A DNA stretch of 64,000 nucleotides from Flavobacterium sp. LHD-80 (GTDB taxonomy: Bacteria > Bacteroidota > Bacteroidia > Flavobacteriales > Flavobacteriaceae): positions 283,315 through 347,314 of the forward strand of contig NZ_JAVFVS010000008.1 in NCBI RefSeq assembly GCF_030929605.1, in the 5' to 3' direction. The notes below the pieces were generated by a model. The model saw only the letters and a program-made list of their open reading frames with translations. It was not told the origin of the DNA and did no database searches. How positions within the stretch are numbered: the first letter of the stretch is position 1; every line of letters begins with the position of its first letter. Both the position numbers and the translations under genes were made by a program. Positions 1 to 8,088 of this stretch are shown in pieces.

Positions 1-397
1 AGTAAAAGTAAATCTTGTTGAGTTTTTAATTCCAATAACAATTTTAATTACCGCTTTATATCATCTTTTTACAGCAGGAAAAGCAACTAAAAATGAAGGT
101 GTAAATTTAGTTTTTATAGTTACGCTGTTTTTCGGACTTATACACGGACTTGGATTCTCAAATTATTTTAAAACAATTTTAGGAGGCACGGCAACGTCAA
201 AATTACTACCTTTAGGAGAATTTGCGTTGGGGATCGAAGCAGCACAGTTAGTTGTGGTATTTATAGTTTTGATACTATCATATATAGTGCAAACAGTATT
301 TCGTTTTTCAAAACGTGACTGGGCACTTGTAATGTCGGCTTTTATTGTTGGAGTTGTGATTCCGATGATTATCGAAAGCCCAATTTGGAACAGATAA
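1..397 (+). CDS. HupE/UreJ-family membrane protein, 3' part only
   Basis: The reading frame is open from base 2 to the stop at 395-397, and the start lies before the window. The visible 131 residues are strongly hydrophobic, with about three or four membrane segments. They contain the motif FGLIHGLGFS, which I recognise from the HupE/UreJ-type family of small membrane proteins linked to nickel or hydrogenase/urease accessory roles. Many family members in Bacteroidota have no known substrate, so a transport role is inference only. The gene ends 5 bases before the dCMP deaminase start, so the two may be cotranscribed. Confidence 0.75.
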   Translation, partial: VKVNLVEFLIPITILITALYHLFTAGKATKNEGVNLVFIVTLFFGLIHGLGFSNYFKTILGGTATSKLLPLGEFALGIEAAQLVVVFIVLILSYIVQTVFRFSKRDWALVMSAFIVGVVIPMIIESPIWNR

Positions 398-402
398 AAT
401 AA

Positions 403-834
403 ATGGAGATAAAAAAATTAAACAAATACGATAAAGCTTATTTGAGAATTGCAAAAGAATGGAGTTTGCTTTCGTATTGCAAACGCAAACAAGTAGGAGC
501 AATTATCGTAAAAGACCGAATGATAATTTCTGATGGCTACAATGGAACGCCATCTGGATTTGAAAATTGCTGCGAAGATGAAGACGGATTGACCCGATGG
601 GATGTTCTTCATGCCGAAGCAAATGCAATTTTAAAAGTAGCGAGGTCAACACAGTCTTGCGAAGGCGCAACGTTATATATTACGCTTTCACCATGCAAAG
701 AATGCAGTAAATTGATACATCAGTCTGGAATAAAAAGAGTGGTTTATCATAATGGATACAGAGATGATTCTGGGCTTCAATTTTTATTAAAAGCGGGTAT
801 CGAAGTTGAACATATTCCTGTTTTAGAAGAGTAA
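403..834 (+). CDS. dCMP/cytidine deaminase family protein (zinc-dependent)
   Basis: This 143-residue protein has the zinc deaminase signature: HAE at residues 70-72 (His70 as zinc ligand, Glu72 as proton shuttle) and PCKEC with Cys98 and Cys101 as the other ligands. Length and motif order fit deoxycytidylate deaminase (ComEB type), which makes dUMP for thymidylate synthesis. Another CMP/dCMP-type deaminase is possible. The stop overlaps the start of the following S41 protease by one base (TAATG), so the two genes are translationally coupled. Confidence 0.85.
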   Translation: MEIKKLNKYDKAYLRIAKEWSLLSYCKRKQVGAIIVKDRMIISDGYNGTPSGFENCCEDEDGLTRWDVLHAEANAILKVARSTQSCEGATLYITLSPCKECSKLIHQSGIKRVVYHNGYRDDSGLQFLLKAGIEVEHIPVLEE

Positions 835-2417
835 TGAATTTTAATCCAAAATATTTGCCAATTGTTATCGGAGCTACTTTTGCTCTGGGAACCGTACTCG
901 GAAGCGTAATGAATGCTCCCGCGGATGATCAGCTTTTGGCTAAAAATTACTCTAAAACCAAATTAAATAAACTGATCGATTTTATTAATAATGAATATGT
1001 CGACAGTATCAATACCGATTCAATTGTAAATCTTACAGTTGATAACATCTTGTCAAAATTAGATCCGCATTCCGTTTATATTCCGCCAAGCGAACAAGCC
1101 GAAGTTGCTGAAAGCATGAAAGGTGATTTTGTTGGAATCGGGATTAATTTTTACATGTATAAAGATTCTGTTGCAATCATAAAACCTATTGAAAACGGAC
1201 CTTCTGCGAAAGCTGGACTAAAATCTGGTGATCGAATTTTATTTGCTGGAAAAACAAAATTATACGGACGAAAACTTCCTTCAGACAGTTTGTTTTCAAA
1301 ACTAAAAGGCCTTCAAGGTTCTGAAATCGAATTGACGGTTTTTAGAAAATCGGAACAAAAGAAACTAAAATTTAAAATAAAAAGAGATATTATTCCGATT
1401 AAGAGTGTTGATGCTTCGTTGATGCTTGGAAATAATACAGGTTACATCAAAATCAATCGTTTTGCCGAAACGACTTACAATGAGTTTAAAACCGGTTTAG
1501 CGCGATTGAAACAAAGCGGTATTCAGTCGCTTGTAATTGATCTTCGTGATAATGGAGGCGGTTATATGGAAGAAGCTGTCGCAATTGCCGATGAATTTTT
1601 GAAAGACAAACAATTGATTGTTTTTACCAAAAATAAAAACGGCACAACCGAAAAAACATACGCAACAAAAGCGGGAAGTTTTGAAACCGGAAAAGTGTAT
1701 GTTTTAATCAATGAAAACAGTGCTTCTGCCAGCGAAATCTTAGCTGGAGCAATTCAGGATAATGATCGCGGTACAATCGTTGGACGTCGTTCTTTTGGGA
1801 AAGGTCTTGTACAGCGCGAAATGGATTTCAATGACGGATCTGCAGTGAGATTAACCGTGGCGCGTTATTACACACCAACAGGAAGATCGATTCAGAAACC
1901 TTATAAAAAAGGAAATGAAGAATATTTTAAAGAATCAGAATCGAGAATAAAATCAGGTGAACTTTATGCAAAAGACAGCATAAAAGTGGCCGATTCTTTG
2001 AAATTTAAAACTCCAAAAGGCAAAATAGTCTACGGCGGTGGCGGAATTGTTCCTGATGTTTTTGTTCCGATGGAGGCAGAGCACGGAAATGAAAATGTTG
2101 CTTACTTGCTACAAACCGGAATTGTTGGTCATTTCGTTTTCGAAGAGTTAGATAAAAACCGAAAAGCGTTTGTTGGTCTTCATTTTAACGAGTTTTTAGA
2201 AGAAATGAAAAATTCAGATGCTTATTTCAAGAAGTTTAAAAACTACATTGCAATGACCGGTCTGGATTTAAAATTAGATAAAACCAAAGCATTGGTGAAT
2301 CGTTATATCACAGCTGAATTTGCCCGACAATTGTTCGGCGAATTGTATTATTATAATGTGATTTTGAAAGAAGACGCCATGATCAAATCGGTTTTGAGTC
2401 CAAAGAAACAATCCTGA
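834..2417 (+). CDS. S41 family carboxy-terminal processing peptidase
   Basis: The 527-residue protein starts with one hydrophobic segment (about residues 7-25), which would anchor or export it to the periplasm. A PDZ region follows (about 85-190, GIGINF and GLKSGDRIL), then the S41 core. Ser298 in NENSASASE and Lys323 in SFGKGLVQ are 25 residues apart, the spacing of the Ser/Lys dyad in the CtpA/Prc family. Such enzymes clip C-termini of periplasmic proteins. The long C-terminal extension (about 400-527) is common in Bacteroidota members. The start overlaps the dCMP deaminase stop. Confidence 0.9.
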   Translation: MNFNPKYLPIVIGATFALGTVLGSVMNAPADDQLLAKNYSKTKLNKLIDFINNEYVDSINTDSIVNLTVDNILSKLDPHSVYIPPSEQAEVAESMKGDFVGIGINFYMYKDSVAIIKPIENGPSAKAGLKSGDRILFAGKTKLYGRKLPSDSLFSKLKGLQGSEIELTVFRKSEQKKLKFKIKRDIIPIKSVDASLMLGNNTGYIKINRFAETTYNEFKTGLARLKQSGIQSLVIDLRDNGGGYMEEAVAIADEFLKDKQLIVFTKNKNGTTEKTYATKAGSFETGKVYVLINENSASASEILAGAIQDNDRGTIVGRRSFGKGLVQREMDFNDGSAVRLTVARYYTPTGRSIQKPYKKGNEEYFKESESRIKSGELYAKDSIKVADSLKFKTPKGKIVYGGGGIVPDVFVPMEAEHGNENVAYLLQTGIVGHFVFEELDKNRKAFVGLHFNEFLEEMKNSDAYFKKFKNYIAMTGLDLKLDKTKALVNRYITAEFARQLFGELYYYNVILKEDAMIKSVLSPKKQS

Positions 2418-2429
2418 AACTTTTGAAAT

Positions 2430-2795
2430 ATGAAAACAGAAGCCGTTGTAAATGCTGAAATCGAACTTTTAACTGCAATTAAAAATGCTGATGTTTCCAC
2501 TTTAGAAAAAATCCTTCACGACGATTTGCTTTTCAATTTACCTGACGGAAATACCATCACAAAAGCTTTTGATCTTGATTCCTATCGTTCTGGAAAAATG
2601 CAAGTCGAATCCCTAGAAGCTTCAGATCAAATTATTAATATAATTGATGATGTAGCTATCGTAACTGTAGCAGTTTCATTAAAAGGAACTTATGATAAAA
2701 CTCCAATAAATGGAGTTTTGAAATATATCAGAGTTTGGAAACAATTTGATGAAAATTTAAAAGTTATTGCCGGAAGCTGTATTCCATTGGCATAA
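2430..2795 (+). CDS. SnoaL/NTF2-like (DUF4440-type) protein
   Basis: This 121-residue cytosolic protein has an alpha+beta cone pattern: an N-terminal helix with LLTAIKNADVSTLEKILHDDLLF, a central TITKAFDLDSYRSG, then beta strands ending in YIRVWKQFDENLKVIAGS. This is typical of small NTF2-like proteins of the DUF4440/SnoaL group, in which some members are enzymes and many are unassigned. It starts 12 bases after the S41 protease and is probably in the same transcript. No catalytic residue can be assigned with confidence. Confidence 0.65.
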   Translation: MKTEAVVNAEIELLTAIKNADVSTLEKILHDDLLFNLPDGNTITKAFDLDSYRSGKMQVESLEASDQIINIIDDVAIVTVAVSLKGTYDKTPINGVLKYIRVWKQFDENLKVIAGSCIPLA

Positions 2796-2883
2796 ATCTT
2801 GAGAAGAAATTTAATAATAACATAAAATAAAACTTAGCGAACCAATCTTGGTTCTTAGTTTACTTTACCATTAAAATCAAAAC

Positions 2884-3198
2884 ATGAAAAATTTAAAAAG
2901 AATAAGCTTTCTTCTACTTGTAATGACTTTTGTAATCTCTTGCGCAGGTGCAAAAGACGCTTCTAGAACGGTTTCAGGAAAAGTCGAATCGATTGAAGGC
3001 GGTAAAGACGGCTACACAGCAAAAATCAACACAGCTCAAAAAGAAGTTTATTTTGCAACGATTAGTGTTGTAAATGTGGGTGGGCCGCAAAACTACAAAC
3101 AGGTAAAAATTGGTGATCAAGTTTCAGTGAAAGGAGAATTCTGGAAAAGCGAAGATGAAAATCATATTAAAGTAACGCAGATTATCTCTGTAAAATAA
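2884..3198 (+). CDS. small secreted lipoprotein
   Basis: The 104-residue protein begins with a lipoprotein signal peptide (KRISFLLLVMTFVISC, lipobox ISCA with Cys20), so it should be anchored in the envelope. The mature part is about 84 residues, rich in beta-forming stretches (VSGKVESIEGGKDGYTAKIN, VKIGDQVSVKGEFW), and suggests a small OB-like barrel. The function is unknown. It is a monocistronic gene followed by a 24-bp inverted repeat that could terminate it. Confidence 0.7.
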   Translation: MKNLKRISFLLLVMTFVISCAGAKDASRTVSGKVESIEGGKDGYTAKINTAQKEVYFATISVVNVGGPQNYKQVKIGDQVSVKGEFWKSEDENHIKVTQIISVK

Positions 3199-3205
3199 AA
3201 ATTGT

Positions 3206-3283
3206 TTAAACCATGTAAGTTATATAAGTAAATATAATTATGCGTAAAGCATTAAATGAACTTATATAACTTATATGGTTTAA
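3206..3283. repeat. AACCATATAAGT-family palindrome, copy 1 (solo)
   Basis: Arms at 3206-3229 and 3260-3283 are inverted repeats of 24 bp with one mismatch around a 30-base AT-rich loop. The same arm sequence recurs near 19.07, 34.66 and 51.80 kb. It lies between a + strand gene and a convergent - strand gene and could act as a bidirectional terminator. Confidence 0.85.
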
Positions 3284-3288
3284 TATTT

Positions 3289-3894
3289 TTATCGAATGCT
3301 ATCGTGGGAATGAGTCTGTACGCCGTTATTCCATAAAGTAAGAATATCTGTCGCAACAGCAGCACCGCTTCCTGCAGCAATAGCCAATTGGCTTCTCCAG
3401 CCAGCTAAAGTTCCAATTGCATAAATTCCGTCAGCAACTTTGTGATCTTCGTTTTTTAACTGAATTCGTTGTTTTTCTGGAAGTGCTTTTTTATGCGGTT
3501 CAACAAATTGCATCAAGCCCTCAATGTCAAAAGTATTGGCAGAACCAATTCCGACAACAATACTTTTTGTTTTATAGGAGTTTTTATTTGTAATTACAGT
3601 AAATTCAGGAAATTGTCCTTCAACTTTAATCACCTTTTCATTTGGGATTTGATTAATATGAGGATAATTTGTTGCTAAATCTTGTGTGCTTTCTGTAAGT
3701 AATTCAGAACCTAATTTTCCTGGCGTTATGCCATAAGCATTGTAGAAAATTGCTTCTTGAAGAGAAGAATTTTTTTGATGTGTAAAAATTCCGATTTTTT
3801 TATCGGTTGCAAAAGCTTTATTTTTAGCAGAGCCTAAAACAAGTGCACAAGATATTCCTGATACGCCTCCGCCAATAATTAGAACGTCAAACAT
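3289..3894 (-). CDS. NAD(P)/FAD-dependent oxidoreductase, short thioredoxin-reductase-like form
   Basis: The 201-residue protein opens with the FAD-binding Rossmann motif IIGGGVSGISC. Near the end it has GIYAIGTLAGWRSQLAIAAGSGAAVATDI, which matches the second FAD contact of thioredoxin-reductase-like flavoproteins. It is much shorter than TrxB (about 310 residues), lacks an inserted NADPH domain and shows no CxxC redox pair, so it is not a classical thioredoxin reductase. The electron donor and substrate are unknown. It follows the small membrane gene at 3897-4097 by 2 bases and is probably cotranscribed with it. Confidence 0.75.
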   Translation of the reverse strand: MFDVLIIGGGVSGISCALVLGSAKNKAFATDKKIGIFTHQKNSSLQEAIFYNAYGITPGKLGSELLTESTQDLATNYPHINQIPNEKVIKVEGQFPEFTVITNKNSYKTKSIVVGIGSANTFDIEGLMQFVEPHKKALPEKQRIQLKNEDHKVADGIYAIGTLAGWRSQLAIAAGSGAAVATDILTLWNNGVQTHSHDSIR

Positions 3895-3896
3895 TG

Positions 3897-4097
3897 TTAT
3901 CTGCCGTTAGTTTTTTCTTCAATTCTTTTTGAAATTCTAAAAATCAAAAGAATCAATACGGCGCAGAAAGAAGCGGCGATTCCAATAAAAGCTACCATAC
4001 TATCTCCTTGAAATGGATTTTTGAAGTCTAATAGCGTAATATTAAAAACAATTAAAGCTAATGCCAAAAGCACTAATATTGAAGTAAAAATTTTCAT
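3897..4097 (-). CDS. small two-helix membrane protein
   Basis: I chose the ATG at 4097 over the more upstream ATG at 4124 because the protein then starts MKIFTSILVLLALALIVF, directly with a membrane segment. The 66 residues form two membrane helices (about 3-20 and 36-55) with a short loop and a basic, charged C-terminus (RISKRIEEKTNGR). The family is unnamed. It sits 2 bases upstream of the FAD oxidoreductase gene on the same strand, so a functional link is possible but unproven. Confidence 0.65.
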   Translation of the reverse strand: MKIFTSILVLLALALIVFNITLLDFKNPFQGDSMVAFIGIAASFCAVLILLIFRISKRIEEKTNGR

Positions 4098-4197
4098 CTG
4101 GTTGTTTTTGTTTAAAATAATCAAAGTAAAACCTTAAAAACAGGGCTTAAAGTTTCATTTTTAGAAATTTTATGCGGTAAAAGTATAAAAATAAATG

Positions 4198-4776
4198 TTA
4201 GACGAACAAACCTTTAACATTAGCGGCGAATAATTTAACAGCAATCGCTAAAAGTATGACCCCAAATGTCTTGCGGACTACGCCAAGTCCGTTTTCGCCT
4301 AATAAAGTTTCAATTTTCTTAGATGATTTTAAAACTATGTAAACCAGTACGATATTCAATAAAATAGCAATAATAATGTTGATAGTATGAAACTGAGATC
4401 GAAGTGATAATAATGTTGTCATGGTTCCTGCGCCAGCAATCAGCGGAAACGCTAAAGGAACAATTGAAGCTGATCCTGGTTCTTCATCACGATAAATTCT
4501 AATTCCTAAAATCATTTCTAAAGCAAGAAAGAATAATACAAAAGATCCGGCAACGGCAAATGAATGTACATCGATTCCAATTAAATTCAATAATCCTTCT
4601 CCAACAAAAAGAAAAACGATCATAATCGTACCTGCGACTAAGGAAGCTTTTTCGGAGTCAATATGCCCAACTTTTGCTCGTAAATTGACAATAATCGGAA
4701 TTGATCCTACAATATCAATTACTGCAAAAAGTACCATTCCAACCGTAATAATTTCTTTAAAGTCAATTTCAAGCAT
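4198..4776 (-). CDS. MarC family integral membrane protein
   Basis: The 192-residue protein is almost entirely hydrophobic, with about six membrane helices. It has the MarC-family layout, including FAVIDIVGSIPIIVNL near the start and PLAFPLIAGAGTMTTLLSL in the middle. Length fits the family (about 190-220). MarC proteins were once linked to multiple antibiotic resistance, but their function is unresolved. The gene has its own upstream region of about 290 bases, shared divergently with the secreted protein at 5066. Confidence 0.9.
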   Translation of the reverse strand: MLEIDFKEIITVGMVLFAVIDIVGSIPIIVNLRAKVGHIDSEKASLVAGTIMIVFLFVGEGLLNLIGIDVHSFAVAGSFVLFFLALEMILGIRIYRDEEPGSASIVPLAFPLIAGAGTMTTLLSLRSQFHTINIIIAILLNIVLVYIVLKSSKKIETLLGENGLGVVRKTFGVILLAIAVKLFAANVKGLFV

Positions 4777-5035
4777 ATCGTTCTGATTTTAAGCGATTAA
4801 TAATTTGCTGCAAAAGTAGGTAATAAAGTTAGGTGATTTTTTGACAGATTGTATTTTTGTTATAAAAACACTGTTTGTATGTATAAAATGTGATATTTGT
4901 AACATTGTAGTGGTTAAATTATAGATTTGAAGAAAAAATGGCGGTTTGTTTTGGAACTTAATTTATTTCTCTGCTTGTCTATAGAAAGTTAAAAAATCAA
5001 ACGTTAAAAAATATAACTTACTGAAAATCAATCGC

Positions 5036-5043
5036 TAAATTTG
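5036..5043 (+). promoter_or_regulatory. TAnnTTTG promoter element for the DUF4412 gene
   Basis: TAAATTTG matches the Bacteroidota -7 element and lies 22 bases before the ATG at 5066. That leaves room for the unusually good ribosome site AAGGAAGG just before the start. No clear TTG is visible 19 bases upstream. Confidence 0.45.
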
Positions 5044-5065
5044 TTGTAACTTAAAAAGGAAGGTT

Positions 5066-5848
5066 ATGAAAAAGATGATGTTTGTTATAGTTTTCTTGTG
5101 TTTATTGTTTTCGCCTAATAATTCACAAGCCCAAATCTGGCAACAAATTAAAAAAGCAGCGCAACAAAAAGGCCAAAATGGCAGCGGAACTGCTGATCAA
5201 AATGTAAATATGGAAAATGCCGTTTTAAGTTACGGTAAAAACAAAGTTGATCCCTCGGTTGTGCCAAATTCCTATAATTTTAGTTGGAAATATATAATGG
5301 AAATTAAAACCGATGAAGGAAAAGCAATGAATGCAAATTATTTATTAGAACCTAATGCGGCTTATTTCGGAATGAATATTTCGCAGGGACAAGGACAGGA
5401 TATGTTCATGATCATGGATTCTAAAAACAGTATTACGGTAACTGCTTTTGGAAACGGCAAGGAAAAAATGGCATCAGCGTCAAAAATGGCTGATTATTCG
5501 GGCATGGCAAAAAAAGAAGGAGAGAAGTCTAAATTTACTTATAAGACGCTTCCAAACAAAACCTTTTTAGGCTACAACTGCAAAGGAATTCAGATGACGA
5601 ATGATGAATATGATATTATTTGTTATTACACGAGTGAAGCAAAAGTGAGTTTTGGTGATATGTTTAAAAACCAAAAAGGCTGGAAAATGCCCGAAGGATT
5701 GTCGAGTTACTTTAAACCTGAAGATCGTACTTTATTAATGGATATGACCATGAAAGATTTAAAAAGCCGAAAAGTAACCACAATGAAATGCCTCAGTTTA
5801 GAAAAAAGCGCTTATACATTTAATAAATCCGACTATAAATTTATGTAG
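5066..5848 (+). CDS. secreted DUF4412-type protein
   Basis: The 260-residue protein has a signal peptide (KKMMFVIVFLCLLFSPNNSQAQ, cleavage near residue 23) followed by a Gln/Gly-rich stretch. A folded region follows with repeated Met and Lys (YIMEIKTDEGKAM, FMIMDSKNSITV, TFLGYNCKGIQM). I recognise the pattern as the DUF4412 type found in Bacteroidota; its function is unknown. The location should be periplasm or outside. The gene has a consensus-like promoter and Shine-Dalgarno site, suggesting solid expression. Confidence 0.7.
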   Translation: MKKMMFVIVFLCLLFSPNNSQAQIWQQIKKAAQQKGQNGSGTADQNVNMENAVLSYGKNKVDPSVVPNSYNFSWKYIMEIKTDEGKAMNANYLLEPNAAYFGMNISQGQGQDMFMIMDSKNSITVTAFGNGKEKMASASKMADYSGMAKKEGEKSKFTYKTLPNKTFLGYNCKGIQMTNDEYDIICYYTSEAKVSFGDMFKNQKGWKMPEGLSSYFKPEDRTLLMDMTMKDLKSRKVTTMKCLSLEKSAYTFNKSDYKFM

Positions 5849-5926
5849 ATAAAATGGTAACATTCTAAATAAGTTGGGTTTGCAAACATATATTGACGAG
5901 CGGTTTTTATTTCCTGAATCTTTAAT

Positions 5927-5934
5927 TACCTTTG
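5927..5934 (+). promoter_or_regulatory. TAnnTTTG promoter immediately before the DUF3109 start
   Basis: TACCTTTG ends 5 bases before the ATG at 5939. Since the Bacteroidota start point lies a few bases after this element, the mRNA would begin at or next to the start codon (leaderless or nearly so). Confidence 0.55.
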
Positions 5935-5938
5935 CAAA

Positions 5939-6508
5939 ATGTTTCAACTAGGAAAAACCATCGTATCAGAGGATATACTCGAAAAAGAATTTGTTTGTAA
6001 TTTATCAGCATGCAAAGGGGCTTGTTGCGTCGACGGAGATGCTGGCGCGCCTTTGAATGAATCTGAAACTAAAATCTTAGAAGAGATTTATCCGAAAGTA
6101 AAACCTTTTTTAAGAAAAGAAGGGATTGCTGCTATTGAAGCCCAGGGAACTTGGGTAAAAGGAACAGACGGTGATCTTGAAACGCCATTAATTGATGAGA
6201 AAGATTGCGCGTATGTTATTTTTGACGGAAAAACGGCACTTTGCGGTATCGAGCAAGCTTACAATCAAGGAATCGTAGACTGGAAAAAACCAGTTTCATG
6301 TCATTTATATCCAATCCGTGTGAAAGACTTTACGGAATTTGCCGCGGTCAATTACGATAAATGGGATATTTGCGATGATGCCTGTTCTTTAGGCAAAGAA
6401 TTAGAAGTTCCGGTTTATAAATTTGTTAAAGAAGCCTTGATTCGCCGTTTTGGTGAAGATTGGTATTTGGAACTTGAAAAAGTTGCTGCCGAACTTAAGA
6501 ACTCGTAA
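5939..6508 (+). CDS. DUF3109 family cysteine-cluster protein
   Basis: The 189-residue protein carries the DUF3109 signature: [19 protein letters not shown] near residues 22-40, a cysteine at ALCGIEQA, a CHLYPIR motif and a later [11 protein letters not shown]. The conserved cysteines suggest a metal or Fe-S site, like the related YkgJ-type cysteine-cluster protein at 61725. The biochemical role is unknown. The promoter sits so close to the ATG that translation is probably leaderless. Confidence 0.85.
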   Translation: MFQLGKTIVSEDILEKEFVCNLSACKGACCVDGDAGAPLNESETKILEEIYPKVKPFLRKEGIAAIEAQGTWVKGTDGDLETPLIDEKDCAYVIFDGKTALCGIEQAYNQGIVDWKKPVSCHLYPIRVKDFTEFAAVNYDKWDICDDACSLGKELEVPVYKFVKEALIRRFGEDWYLELEKVAAELKNS

Positions 6509-6844
6509 AAATCAAGTGTAGAAAAGACCCTATTGCGAGGGCGTGATTTAACTCAAAAAAATAAAGTTTTAGCTCAAAAAAAACTTTTAAAAACAATTTA
6601 AAATTTCTTGCTTTTTATTTCAAAAAGTCTATATTCTACGGGACTTCAAGATGCTATTTATGCTTTTAAAGTGTTCATTTGCAATAAATTAATTATTGTA
6701 TGAAAATCATTTCAAATTTCACCCGTTGTTAAAAACTACAGCGAATTGTGAATAAGTTTGACTTTCATTTTTGGCAGTAATTGACAATCTTTGTAGTCTA
6801 CTGAATTAGTAAAGTTTCAGTATAAAAATTAAACAAAAATTGTC
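6509..6844. other. intergenic region upstream of nrdB, no gene seen
   Basis: This 336-base AT-rich stretch holds no supportable coding sequence, RNA or clear inverted repeat. It presumably contains the nrdB promoter. A sequence AATCTTTG at 6786-6793 resembles the TAnnTTTG element with one mismatch, but no well-spaced TTG was found. Confidence 0.5.
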
Positions 6845-7822
6845 ATGTCACAAGTCGAACCAATATTACAAGAAAATAAAAATCGTTTCGTTATTTTTCC
6901 AATTAAACATCATGATATTTGGGAATGGTACAAAAAGATGGAAGCTAGTTTTTGGACTGCGGAAGAAATCGACTTGCACCAAGATTTGACAGACTGGAAT
7001 AACAAATTAAATGACGATGAAAGATATTTCATCAAACATATTCTTGCATTCTTTGCTGCTTCTGACGGAATCGTAAACGAAAATCTTGCTGAGAACTTTG
7101 TAAACGAAGTTCAATATGCAGAAGCGAAGTTTTTCTATGGTTTTCAAATCATGATGGAAAACATTCACAGTGAAACGTATTCTTTATTGATTGATACTTA
7201 CGTTAAAGACGAAGCTGAGAAAACAGAATTATTCAATGCTTTAGAAGTTTTCCCTGCAATTGCTAAAAAAGCAGAATGGGCTTTAAAATGGATCGAGTCT
7301 GATTCATTTGCTGAAAGACTTATTGCTTTTGCTGCTGTTGAAGGTATTTTCTTCTCTGGTGCTTTTTGTTCAATTTATTGGTTGAAAAAACGTGGTTTAA
7401 TGCCAGGTTTGACTTTCTCTAATGAGTTGATTTCTCGTGACGAAGGCGTACATTGTGATTTTGCGGTTCATTTGCATAACCATCACTTGGTTAACAAAGT
7501 TCCAAAAGAGAGAATCAAAGAAATCATTGTTGATGCTCTTGATATCGAAAGACAATTTGTGACAGAATCTCTTCCGGTAAGTTTAATTGGTATGAACGCG
7601 ACTTTAATGACGCAATACTTAGAATTTGTTGCCGACAGATTATTAGTAGAATTAGGTTGTGAGCGTGTGTATGGATCAGCGAATCCGTTTGATTTCATGG
7701 ACATGATCTCTCTTCAAGGAAAAACTAATTTCTTTGAAAAACGTGTTGCCGAGTATCAAAAATCGGGTGTGATGAACACAGATAGTGATGCTCAGAAAAT
7801 TTCATTTGACGCAGATTTTTAG
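6845..7822 (+). CDS. nrdB: ribonucleoside-diphosphate reductase, small (beta) subunit
   Basis: The 325-residue protein is the diiron, tyrosyl-radical subunit of class I ribonucleotide reductase, which makes deoxynucleotides for DNA synthesis. The NrdB motifs are present in order: [37 protein letters not shown] with the radical tyrosine at Tyr112, [11 protein letters not shown] and [14 protein letters not shown]. Because the radical tyrosine is kept, it is a normal Fe-type class I enzyme rather than an Mn/Fe class Ic form. The alpha subunit gene follows after 266 bases. Confidence 0.95.
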   Translation: MSQVEPILQENKNRFVIFPIKHHDIWEWYKKMEASFWTAEEIDLHQDLTDWNNKLNDDERYFIKHILAFFAASDGIVNENLAENFVNEVQYAEAKFFYGFQIMMENIHSETYSLLIDTYVKDEAEKTELFNALEVFPAIAKKAEWALKWIESDSFAERLIAFAAVEGIFFSGAFCSIYWLKKRGLMPGLTFSNELISRDEGVHCDFAVHLHNHHLVNKVPKERIKEIIVDALDIERQFVTESLPVSLIGMNATLMTQYLEFVADRLLVELGCERVYGSANPFDFMDMISLQGKTNFFEKRVAEYQKSGVMNTDSDAQKISFDADF

Positions 7823-8088
7823 AACAACAGTATTTTAATTTTGGCTGATTTTATCTAAGGCTTTAATTAATTATTTACAGAACATTTATTAGGTTGAATC
7901 TCTATCACCCAAATCGGAGATTTAATAGCAATTTTAACGGCTTTTCGGTTTGATATTCAAATTGGAAAAGGACAACTATTGAGAATCCTGTAATTCTCGA
8001 AAAATAATTTAAAAACACGCAATGTTTAAGTGCTAGAATTCGTTTTCTAGATGCTTTCATTTTTTCAATAACTATAAATAGTAAGCTT

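Noticed and set aside
6786..6793. AATCTTTG as the nrdB promoter
   Set aside because: It misses the first T of the element and has no well-spaced TTG. Not strong enough to list as a promoter.
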